A stretch of DNA of 64,000 nucleotides from Bathelium albidoporum (taxonomy: Eukaryota; Ascomycota; Dothideomycetes; Trypetheliales; Trypetheliaceae), in assembly GCA_021031095.1 (NCBI GenBank), contig JAGFVP010000005.1, positions 1 through 64,000 on the forward strand. The letters run 5' to 3'. Below are positions 55,081 through 64,000 of the stretch, piece by piece (positions within the stretch are counted from its first letter, which is position 1; each line of letters opens with the position of its first letter). The notes under the pieces are model-generated. The model did no database searches. It saw nothing but the letters and a program-made list of their open reading frames with translations, and was not told the DNA's origin. The position numbers were made by a program, and so were the translations under genes.

Positions 55081-57908
55081 ATGCCATTCTCGCCAAGAAT
55101 GATTCTCAAATTACTTCTCTGGTACCTTCTCGTCTGCTTAGCAGCTGCAAGCTACCCGGATGCCGAGTCCTTGGAAAAGCGCGCACAATTCAACACTCGT
55201 GACGCGGTCCCGACAGAATATGTCGCCAGACCCTACTACCCTACACCCAATGGTGGCTGGATACCAGACTGGAAGGCAAGCTATGCAAAAGCTAGCGCCG
55301 TCGTCGGCAACATGACTTTGGCAGAAAAAGTAAACTTGACTACCGGTACGGGATATTTCATGGTATGGCCAAAGTCCGCATGTACATTCAGGAAACGTAT
55401 TTGTGGTGTCTGACGAGAACTAGGGTCCATGTGTGGGCAATACTGGAAGCGCGCTCCGCTTCGGCATTCCGAACCTCTGTCTGCAGGACTCTGCTCTAGG
55501 CGTTGACGATACCGATGGCAACACCGCGTTCCCAGCAGGAATCACGACTGGCGCAACTTGGGACAAAGAGCTCATGTACCAACGAGGCGCTGCCATCGGC
55601 GCAGAAGACAGGGGTAAAGGCGTGAACATCAACCTCGGACCGACCATCATACCATTGGGAAGGAAACCCAGAGGGGGCCGAAATTGGGAATCATTTGGTG
55701 CGGATCCAGTCTTGCAGGCCATGGCCGCCTCTCAGCATATCCAAGGGTTGCAGGCCCAAGGTGTTATTGCCACAGCCAAGCACGCCATAGCATACGAACA
55801 AGAGCAGGACAGAGGTGGCCCTTTTGAGACTCCACTATCGGCCAATGTCGATGATCGAACTCTGCACGAGCTATATCTCTGGCCATTCGCCGAGGCCATC
55901 AGGGCTGGTGTCGGGGCAATAATGACCTCTTACAACACTGTTAGTCACCACGCGAGCTCGAAACCATCCGTCATGAGACTAACAGTCCATATGTAGGTCA
56001 ACGGCTCTGCTGCTCATGCCAATAGCTATCTCATCAACGGTCTCCTCAAAGATGAGCTGGGTTTTCAGGGACTTGTCATGTGCGATTGGCTTTCGCAGAA
56101 CAGTGGCGTAGCCGCAGCACTTGCTGGCCTTGACATGGCCATGCCGGGAGATACCGAGCCAATCCCGCTGCTGGGGCTCAGCTATTGGGCGTACGAACTA
56201 TCCACCTCTGTTCTGAACGGAAGTGTCCCTTTGAGCCGCCTGAACGACATGGTCACGCGCATCGTCGCAGTCTGGTATCAATTCGGGCAGGACTCGGCGT
56301 TTCCCGACCCCAATTTCTCTTCGTGGACAAACTCTACAACGGGGGAATTGTACCCTGGCGCGGTAATCTCTCCGGTCGGTGTGGTGAACCAACATGTTGA
56401 CGTTCAAGGAGACCATGCAAACATCTCCAGAGCCATTGCGAGAGACAGCATCACCCTGTTAAAGAACGCAGACAATGTATTGCCTCTCAGCACAGATACT
56501 CCCCTCAAAGTATTTGGTACAGATCAAGCCAAAAATCCAAATGGCATCAACTCGTGCTCCAGCAAGGCGTGCGATGAGGGTACGCTTGGAATGGGTTGGG
56601 GCTCAGGCACGGCCAACTATCCGTTAGTACAGGCGCTGTATGAGTGGTTGCCAATGGACGCTAATCTCTTTCAGGTACATGGATGATCCCATTTCAGCAA
56701 TTCAGTTGGTGAACAGTGGTACAGTGTCTTACAACACCGATACCTTCCCCCCAGGACTCAAGGGCGCTGCCGGAGAAGCAGCAATAGTCTTTATAAACGC
56801 CGACTCTGGAGAGGGTTCAGATACCGTCGAGGGCAACCCCGGCGACCGCACAGAGTCAAATCTGTATGCTTGGCATAATGGCGATCAGCTCGTCCAAGAT
56901 GCTGCGGCGGCTTTCTCAACAGTAATCGTAGTTGTGCACACAGTAGGACCTATCCTTCTGGAGAATTGGATCGACCTGCCCTCTGTCAAAGGCGTACTCT
57001 TCGCTCATCTCCCAGGCCAGGAGGCCGGTGCTTCCCTGACAGATGTACTATTTGGAGACTACGCTCCAAGCGGGCATTTACCGTATAGCATTCCAAAGGC
57101 TGAATCAGATTATCCTAGCAGCGTCGGTCTGACGACGGCCATCCTCGGCCAGGCTCAAGATACATTTAGCGAAGGCCTTTACATCGACTATCGCTTTCTG
57201 AACAAGAACGGCACGGCGCCTCGCTATCCTTTCGGCTTCGGCTTGAGTTACACAAATTTCTCCTTCTCAAATGCTTCCATCACCGCCATCAATCCCTTAT
57301 CCTCTACACCTCCGTCTCGCGCACCCAAAGGCGTGACGCCAGTATACTCGACCGCAATTCCCCCGGCAGGCGAAGTCGCCTACCCGACGAACCTGATCCG
57401 CATCTCTCGCTATCTATACCCCTACCTTGACGATCCTTACTCCATCAAACCCAACGCTACAGGCCCGTATCCCTACCCAGACGGCTACAGCACTACCCCC
57501 CAACCAGACCCGCCCGCTGGCGGCGGGCTCGGCGGCAACGACGCCCTCTGGGACGTCATGTATCATGTCTCCGCCACGGTCACCAATACCGGCAGCCGGT
57601 CCGGCAAAGCCGTCGCACAGCTGTACCTGCAGTACCCCGCCTCAAGCGCCTTCGACACGCCTGTCATCCAGTTGCGCGACTTTGCCAAGACGGCCACATT
57701 GGATGCCGGCGCGAGCCAGACGGTGCAGATGACACTGACGAGGAAAGATGTCAGCGTGTGGGATGTGATAAGCCAGAATTGGATCGTGCCGGAGGTGAAT
57801 GGGGCATATGGAGCGTGGATTGGGCAGAGCTCGGGTAGTTTGAACATGGTGTGTTGGACAGATGGAAGGGGGTGCTTGCAGAATCAGACCAGCCCGGTGG
57901 TTACGTAG
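55081..57908 (+). CDS. Secreted GH3 beta-glucosidase
   Basis: Four exons (55081-55362, 55424-55939, 55997-56622, 56675-57908) encode 885 aa, with introns of 61, 57 and 52 nt. The N-terminus MILKLLLWYLLVCLAAAS is a signal peptide, followed by a Lys-Arg (EKR) site like a Kex2 cleavage site. GH3 features in order: PFETPLSAN..DRTLHELYLWPF, the SYNTVNGSAA loop, and nucleophile region GLVMCDWLSQNSG with Asp at about 296 (Cys replaces the usual Ser before it). Then come the alpha/beta-sandwich domain (HTVGPILLENWIDLPSVKGV, LPGQEAGASLTDVLFGDYAP), the GLYIDYRFLNKNGTAPRYPF substrate loop and a C-terminal fibronectin III-like domain (VSATVTNTGSRSGKAVAQLY). Family role: releases glucose from beta-linked oligosaccharides outside the cell. 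Several NxS/T sites suit a secreted glycoprotein. It looks intact. Confidence 0.93.
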
Positions 57909-58854
57909 AAACATGTGCTGCCGTCGCATTTCCAGAGGGCACACCGCCGATCGTAATTGTCTGAAGACCCTTTCGCTGGGACTGCACAATCTCTGACTCA
58001 AGCTATTGGTATGCCTCAAGAGCACCAATTTGTGTTTTTTTCTATTTGGTGCAATAATCTGAAGTGCCAACTTTTCCAGTCGCTCAATCGCAACCACTAA
58101 GCCAGCTTCCCTCAGGCTTGCTCACCAAACCCAAGCGAGCAATTGACGTCAAGGAATCTAATTGAACAAGTGCGAAATTGGAAAAAAAAAAAAAAAAGGC
58201 AATGTGCTATGCATAATGGTTCTCTACCCGATTATTTTAAGGATGTTGACGTCTCCTGAAATCGAGGGCTATGGAATCGGCGCAAAAGAAAAGACCAGTA
58301 ACCATACTGCGTAAATGCTGGTCGGAATTCGTCATCTGGGTTGTCTCTCAGCTGGGTAGGGACTCGGAGCCAACGAGTTTCTAGGCTCGCTGATATCAAC
58401 GTTTTTATTGTTCTTCTAGAATTTCCATCTCTTCCACGGTAAACGTTTGCTACTTTTTGCCGAAGTTTTCGCATTATGACAACACAACATGCGAGGAAAG
58501 TCGCGTATTGGGCAACACTTCATTATCATCTCACTAGTACTTGGCTTCGCAGCAGTAGTCTGTATACATTGATGAACCGACCCTGAGCCCGCTTGAGCTA
58601 GATTCATGCAAAGCCAGGATTGGGGCAGACAGTGGACTGTTTTCAATTGCTATACCACTTACCAGACTTCGTAGAATCGGCTGGCAAATACCAGTGCTAG
58701 GCAATCTAATCGCACAAACGTCGCAACTCTTGGCTTCTCTAAGAATGGGTGCTGCAATATCATTGGCATGTTACAGATGCAACTTGGACGCCGTACAGAG
58801 GTCCATTTCAAAAGGTTTGTCTCGCGCGAAGACTTCGCAGGTGACACAGTTCAT
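57909..58854. other. Intergenic region with a poly-A tract
   Basis: Contains a run of about 17 A near 58180 and otherwise no coding or repeat signal before the direct repeat starting at 58855. Confidence 0.35.
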
Positions 58855-58994
58855 GCTAATATTTGTTAGAATTTTCGAGATTATGACCGTGTTTCTACCC
58901 TGGGTTGCAGAAAATGGACTACTTGTCAATTGATAAACTAGTGGGCATATTCCGCTGGGGCGCTCCCCGAATCAACATGCCAACCTTTGCCTCT
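58855..58994 (+). repeat. Diverged direct repeat, copy A (3' flank of the kinase-like gene)
   Basis: Starts GCTAATATTTGTTAGAATTT, contains TTTCTACCCTG and ends GGGCGCTCCCCGAATCAACA plus TGCCAACCTTTGC. The same blocks in the same order occur at 61503-61652. It ends only about 12 nt from the stop codon of the kinase-like gene. Confidence 0.65.
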
Positions 58995-59005
58995 CCTCCA
59001 CTTGC

Positions 59006-61291
59006 TCACCCTAACCCTCGTCGAGAGCCAACCATCGCTCGCAGCTCGTTTCTCAACTGTCCGCCTTCGACTATACGTGTACAGCTGTATTGCTCATGAG
59101 GCAGACCCCCACCCTGCTTCCGCCTCCGATTTGGAGAAATGTTGCCCAGCACGGGCCGAGGATCCTCCATTTGCGCGCCCTCGAAATCGATGATCACCAC
59201 TCGCCCAGTTTTGATTTCACGGAGGACGTTCGGACACCGTACATCTCTATGGCGAACGCCAAGCGCATGTATTGACTCCAGACAAGCGTCAATCTGGTCA
59301 AGGCGCTCAGCAATGGTTTGGGGGTCCACATGTCGAGCAATAGACGTCCCTCCAAAGCTCAGCAGCAGTGCGCACGATAGCGGTGTCCTGCCCTCGTGCA
59401 AACGTAGCTGGGGAAGGTCCATGTAACCAAGGCATACGGGCACATGAATGCCCTGGATCGGCCGGAGGCGGCGGTAGACCGACGCCTCGTGCTTGAGATG
59501 GTCAGCCTGCCAGGGCCGGCTGCACTTCACGACAAGTGTATACCCGTGCGACGCGAGAGTGACAGTGAATAGGACGCCGCACCTCCCGGGTCGGCCGAGC
59601 ACATCGAGACTGTCATCCATGCTCCCACTAAGCTGCTGCCGCAAGAGAGTGACAAGCTTACGCCGATTGATCTGATGATGATGTTGGCCGTGCTGTCGGG
59701 CATTTGGACAAGCTTGGTCAAGAACTCCACCAGTCACCAAGCCAAGAAGACACAGATGGGTGCAATACTGCCGAACGCTGCTGGAATGGTGGCTCTCTTG
59801 AGCTTTTTCCTTCTCGGCCCCGCGTACTGCTGCTCTCGCTGATCCGGGCGAAGGCGGTGGCCGATGCCGAGTGGGATCTGAGTTGTCGCTTTCGCCTCCA
59901 TTCCCCCCCGTGCAGTCGTTGCTGCCGCGCGGTGAGGGACTCTGCCGGCGTGGCCGCTGACGGAGGCGAATCGGAGAAGCCCGAATCAAGTCGGCATGCG
60001 AAGACGGATGGAATCCTGACACTTTCCGGCCCCGTAGGGGAAGCAAGACGTCCTCGTAAATGACATCCCACCTCGGCAGGATTGAAGATGCCTTTTGCTT
60101 CCACGAGTCAGTGCGCGGCCTCGTCTGAAGCGCCTGAAGGGTGAAAGTCAGCATCTGGCCGATAGTGGTAAGGTGTAGTCGATTGTCGCTGTCACCTTCC
60201 GGACACCATCCCGTTGAGTCGCCAACGTCGTTTTTCGGAACAGACAGAAAGTAGTAGGCCGTCCGCGGGTCTTCAGGAACCCTGAGGAAGATGCTTGCCT
60301 CGCCGGTGCGAATACATCCAAACTCATGTCCCGCCAGGATCATGTACGAGAACTCTTGAGTGATCGTCGCCGCAAGTAGCCTCCCACAGAGCTCTTTGGG
60401 GCCGTCCGTATCCTTTGCGACGACGACATCCTCAAGGCGCATCTCCTCCAGTCCTTCGTAGATGTAGTCCAACTTCAGCTTGTGGGGAGCCTTGTATTCG
60501 GTCAGATATATGGCAGTGCGATAACCGGGATTCGATGCGTCGTCGGGCACGTTGTACACGCAAAACTGATCAGTACGAGGCCGCGCAAACTGCTCAATCT
60601 CCTCCAGCGGGAGCGTCGTGCTGGAAGTGTCCGCTTCAGTCATCCCGCGCGCTTGCTCTCTCTCGATAAGTCTAGGCGACCGTCGACGGCCCTGCTCAGA
60701 TATATGCATGTGCTGCATCGCCTTCTCAGGCTCCACATCCGAGCTAAGTATGTTGCCGTGAGTCTGAAACTGCACCGACCCCCGGAGCCTGTATTTCTGC
60801 CGCAGATCTTCATCAGCGTAGAGACAATCGACGATGTGGGACACCTGACTTTCCACCGCCGAGTACTCGAAATCCTGGAGGTCGAGCTTGGAGGCCAGCT
60901 TACGACGAGTTATCTCTGCACCGAGCTCCCGCAACGTATGGGTCGACATGAAGTGTCGCTGTGTCAGGAAGCCACTATTCACGAGGGCCTGCCACATCTT
61001 CTCCTGCTGCTTAGGAAAGTCCTTCCAAACCCGAATCTCTTCTGGCCGAAATCTGCCATGTGCATTGGAGGGATTTCCCTGCGTAGCCTTAGCCACGTCG
61101 GTCTGGACCTTGAGATTGGAGTGCAAGTGGACATGGCATGCGTCGAGGAATTCGGGCAGAGTTGTCTTTTGAATGGCTCGCTCTGCCTCTTGTCGCCTGC
61201 GTTCTGCCTTTTGTTGTGCACACAGCGCTAGGTAAAGTTCTTTGTAATTTGGCGAAGATTTCTCCATATTGTCAAGTAAGGGCTCGGTCAA
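59006..61291 (-). CDS. 761-aa fungal kinase-like protein with a large N-terminal domain
   Basis: Single exon from ATG 61291. An N-terminal charged helix (QQKAERRRQEAERAIQKTTL) leads into LPEFLDACHVHLHSNLKV, a signature of a large, expanded ascomycete family. Its middle domain has VWKDFPKQQEKMW, TDQFCVYNVPDDASN and TEYKAPHKLKLDYIYEGL (nuclease-like E-Y-K look). A disordered Ser/Pro/Arg linker follows (about 440-510). The C-terminus is kinase-like: YTLVVKCSR with a candidate ATP-anchoring Lys, catalytic loop GVRHRDVRCPNVL (about residues 680-692, Asp present) and VVIIDFEGAQ (about 697-706, Asp-Phe-Glu in place of DFG). Catalytic residues are retained, so activity is possible; the substrate is unknown. 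No introns and the flanking direct repeats set it apart from its neighbours. Confidence 0.8.
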   Translation of the reverse strand: MTEPLLDNMEKSSPNYKELYLALCAQQKAERRRQEAERAIQKTTLPEFLDACHVHLHSNLKVQTDVAKATQGNPSNAHGRFRPEEIRVWKDFPKQQEKMWQALVNSGFLTQRHFMSTHTLRELGAEITRRKLASKLDLQDFEYSAVESQVSHIVDCLYADEDLRQKYRLRGSVQFQTHGNILSSDVEPEKAMQHMHISEQGRRRSPRLIEREQARGMTEADTSSTTLPLEEIEQFARPRTDQFCVYNVPDDASNPGYRTAIYLTEYKAPHKLKLDYIYEGLEEMRLEDVVVAKDTDGPKELCGRLLAATITQEFSYMILAGHEFGCIRTGEASIFLRVPEDPRTAYYFLSVPKNDVGDSTGWCPEGDSDNRLHLTTIGQMLTFTLQALQTRPRTDSWKQKASSILPRWDVIYEDVLLPLRGRKVSGFHPSSHADLIRASPIRLRQRPRRQSPSPRGSNDCTGGNGGESDNSDPTRHRPPPSPGSARAAVRGAEKEKAQESHHSSSVRQYCTHLCLLGLVTGGVLDQACPNARQHGQHHHQINRRKLVTLLRQQLSGSMDDSLDVLGRPGRCGVLFTVTLASHGYTLVVKCSRPWQADHLKHEASVYRRLRPIQGIHVPVCLGYMDLPQLRLHEGRTPLSCALLLSFGGTSIARHVDPQTIAERLDQIDACLESIHALGVRHRDVRCPNVLREIKTGRVVIIDFEGAQMEDPRPVLGNISPNRRRKQGGGLPHEQYSCTRIVEGGQLRNELRAMVGSRRGLG

Positions 61292-61502
61292 GCGAGACCG
61301 AAATCGACGGGATAGATGTTGCTTAGTAGGAACTGTATTGTTATGTCATTGATGTGTAGGTTCTCAGGAGGTTGAAAAGGCGAATATATACGGTTGGCGC
61401 TGGCTGAATATGGTAGGAGCCACCAAAACAGGGGAAATGGTTGCCTGGGACAACACTTTGACGTCGTTACACCATAAAATTAAGTGGGTGACCAAAGTCC
61501 AA

Positions 61503-61652
61503 GCTAATATTATTTAGAATTTCTGAGGTAACATGCATTTTTCTACCCTGAAATACTGGAATTAGGCTAGATTATTAACACACTGATTAGTTAGCCTAAG
61601 CAATTTTTTCTGTTTGGGCGCTCTCCAAATCAGCACACCAATCTTTAGCATG
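61503..61652 (+). repeat. Diverged direct repeat, copy B (5' flank of the kinase-like gene)
   Basis: Partner of 58855-58994, beginning GCTAATATTATTTAGAATTT, with TTTCTACCCTG and the end TGGGCGCTCTCCAAATCAGC plus ACACCAATCTTTAGC. Most differences in the conserved blocks are C/T or G/A transitions. Confidence 0.65.
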
Positions 61653-64000
61653 GGATGAAGCTTTTCAAAGGGACCTCTGTATGTCCAACCCGATTCTAGG
61701 CTGTTAGGATCGATAGGACTGGTGCGGCTCGGCTATGCCAAAAGGATGGTCTTGAGGACTGCACCGCTGAGCAGGGAAGGAGTAGAATCCTGTCAAGAAT
61801 ACGCAAGCTGCTTATCAAAGAAGGCGTATAGGTTATTGAGGTTGCGCAGCTTTGTGCCAAAAAGAGGCATACAACACGAATCAATATATTCGTAGACCCC
61901 TCAACAGATATCACAGCCGAATCCAGAAGGACGAGATCAGGATTAGGAACAGCTGTAATTTGTGTATATAAACAGCTCAGTTCTCGTAGGAATTGAATCA
62001 GCATCGTGCTTCAGAACTGTAATCCTTGACAAATCCAGCCTGGCCAGAGGCAACTGAAACAAGGGCAAAGGCTGGCTCACGGAAAGGAGAGGTAGTATTA
62101 ATGATGAGAGACACCGCTCATTTTGAGGATTTTACATCAACCGTCTGTCTTGGATGGTTTGATCCCCATCTCTGGTCCTCTGCTTCGCTTCGCCGTCTCT
62201 TCATCCACGTCCCAATGTGTGGATTTTAGTTGGTATATAAATCTGCCAAAGCAGCGAAAAATCTTTCCCAATTGGCAAGCCAATACTCTGTGACCAAGTC
62301 TTATGGAGGTAGACCTGTTCTTTAGCGTCAAACTTTCGTTCATATCGTACACCTACAGCTGTTCAGCCAGTTCAGCCCATCAGGGCGATCCCTGACATAG
62401 TAAAGAGCAACTATGACCGTGATTTTTGTAATTAGATAGAACAATACCTCATAAAGAAAAAGAGCAGGTAATACTATGTTTAAGAAGAAAGATGAGGAAA
62501 ATCAAAAATGCACGGAATTGATTCCTATGGCAGGGATATCAAAGGATAGCTTGGGTACAGCAGTAACAGGTATTCCAATGCAAACAGAAGTGCATCGCGC
62601 CACTTCTGATAATTGCTTATTCATAGTCTCCGGCTCCAGGGATAATTGCAACCCAATGTGGTTAACGACCTTGAGTTATTATAAACTAATTGAAGATCAT
62701 CTGTGCAAGGGCGTATTTGCAGTGGAGGTGATGCTTTGCGGAGAGACTCCCTCTCCTTCGTTAGCCCAGATCTCAACCATATGAGTCGATTGCTATGTCC
62801 CATTTGTTATACAATTTTCCTAGTTTTAAGTGGATGACAAAGTTTTTAAACGCGGTATGCTTTGTAGTTTATGCCCTGGCAGGCGGTGAATTGATCAGCG
62901 ACAAAAGCGCATGGCTGAGCAGCTTATCAAGTATATCCAACAGATTCTATTCCAAAAAATGTAGTCTTTACAATTCCGGCACCATGAGAATCGGTCCTTA
63001 GACTCCTCACCCCACCTTTCCCATATTGTGTGACTTCGTGCAAGCCAGTCAGTAGTGCGCGACATGTCTTAAAATCGATTATTTCGACTTGATTATTGTG
63101 GCGAAACACCCAACTAGTCGTGCTAGTGCTTCAATCTTGTTGATTACAAGGAATTGAGATGATGCCGTGTATACACCGTAATCATTTACTTTCATTGTCT
63201 TGAATGTGTATTCCCAACCACGCTTAGGATTTACAATAACCGCAACTATATTCTGGAGAGATTGTGAGACGAGGAAATGGTAAAAACAGCGCACAGAATC
63301 AAGACTGATCGAAAGATTTCCCTCCATTCATATCATAATCGTAAGCTTGCAACTGGTCTTTTGGATTTGAAATGCAAAGCACTAAGGAAAAGCATCGTCG
63401 GTTCGAGGTCGTGGATATTGATGACTTGCAAACGTCCACTGCTTCCTTTTGCGGTGGATTAAGGCGTGACATATGTGCTTGAGAGAGTTGGAAAAGTGAG
63501 TGAAGGAAAGATAAGTCCAAGTGCAATTCCAGCGATGAGAACCGTCCGGGCGCCACGAGAAGGATTATTTGCTATAGGCACTTCGAACGGAAAAAGGCTG
63601 GAAAAGAGACTTCTAAAGATTGCTACGTGACAATGATTCTCAGAAGAAAACGTCAGTAACGATAATAGAATGCTTATACATAGACACAGAGAGACGAGAA
63701 AAGAGAAAAACAGTTTGGCCAGACGAGGATTTGGAACCAAGAGAGCAATATGCCCTATGTACTTGCCGTTGACCATAAACGGAAAATGCAGGCGAGAAGC
63801 TTTAAAGGGGCTTGTACACAAAAGGCAAAGTATGGTGGGCTCGGTAATCAGACTGTCAGAGTGCGTGCATGACGTCGATTCAGCTGCGAAACACGATGCT
63901 TTGACAATGCCCTGATTTCTTCCCTGAGGGGGCCGTGACTTTGCTCCCCTCCGTCTCATATTCCCGTCTAGGATCTTCTCCCTCTCGTCGAAGGTTTGGT
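61653..64000. other. Gene-poor end of the window
   Basis: Short frames on both strands without recognisable motifs. The minus-strand frame 63459-63959 is the longest but has no family-like content. The window ends here, so part of a gene may begin just beyond 64000. Confidence 0.35.

Noticed and set aside
63459..63959. 166-codon minus-strand frame near the window end
   Set aside because: Mixed hydrophobic/Ser composition without family features; shorter frames conflict on the other strand.
1..64000. CRISPR arrays, bacterial operons or rRNA genes
   Set aside because: Introns, gene families and spacing are fungal nuclear. The tandem repeats seen lack unique spacers and are minisatellites or TPR codons.

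Overview
The window is nuclear DNA of a filamentous ascomycete (Pezizomycotina). Genes are split by short 48-65 nt introns with GT..AG ends and CTGAC/CTAAC-like branch sites, intergenic spaces are long, and the recognisable families are fungal: 7TM fungal rhodopsin-type protein, UbiA prenyltransferase, secondary-metabolite O-methyltransferase, SesA-like NACHT/NB-ARC-TPR receptor, GH3 beta-glucosidase, PD-(D/E)XK and DUF7924-type proteins. The class cannot be fixed from sequence alone; Dothideomycetes is plausible. No intact rRNA or tRNA gene and no CRISPR array was seen. A run of 675 N (42580-43254) marks an assembly gap.

Layout. 0-7 kb: the 3' end of an unknown gene, a secreted lactonase-type beta-propeller (minus) and a long low-complexity orphan (plus). 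8-18 kb: a small secondary-metabolism-like block made of a dead FAD monooxygenase (minus), a 7TM rhodopsin-domain protein (plus), a UbiA prenyltransferase (minus), a SAM O-methyltransferase (plus) and an M20 amidohydrolase (minus). No polyketide synthase, NRPS or terpene synthase lies here, so this is either the edge or the residue of a cluster, or a set of neighbours that do not cooperate. 19.8-23 kb: two minisatellites, a small zinc-ribbon-like orphan and an APH-type kinase with an unusual N-terminal extension. 23-39 kb: a gene graveyard holding a pogo/Fot1 transposase relic and broken copies of a GNAT acetyltransferase, an F-box-like protein, a PD-(D/E)XK nuclease-like protein, a small Cys-rich protein and a DUF7924 protein. 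Several breaks are TGG to TAG/TGA or CAG to TAG type, as RIP (repeat-induced point mutation) would give, but frameshifts are also frequent.

40-44 kb: the most striking locus, an NLR-type receptor with a SesA-like N-terminus, an NB-ARC/NACHT NTPase and at least eight nearly identical 126-bp (42-aa) TPR units that run into the assembly gap. 46-58 kb: ordinary intact genes, namely a 984-aa type II membrane protein with one EGF-like module, a disordered orphan with uncertain start, and a secreted GH3 beta-glucosidase. 59-61.3 kb: a 761-aa kinase-like fungal protein bounded by two diverged ~140-bp direct repeats. 61.7-64 kb: nothing convincing.

Functionally, the window joins core or secreted metabolism (lactonase, GH3), a compact specialised-metabolism block and a nonself-recognition/defence-like accessory region sitting beside decayed repeats. 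All splice sites are hand-read predictions and none is supported by transcripts.
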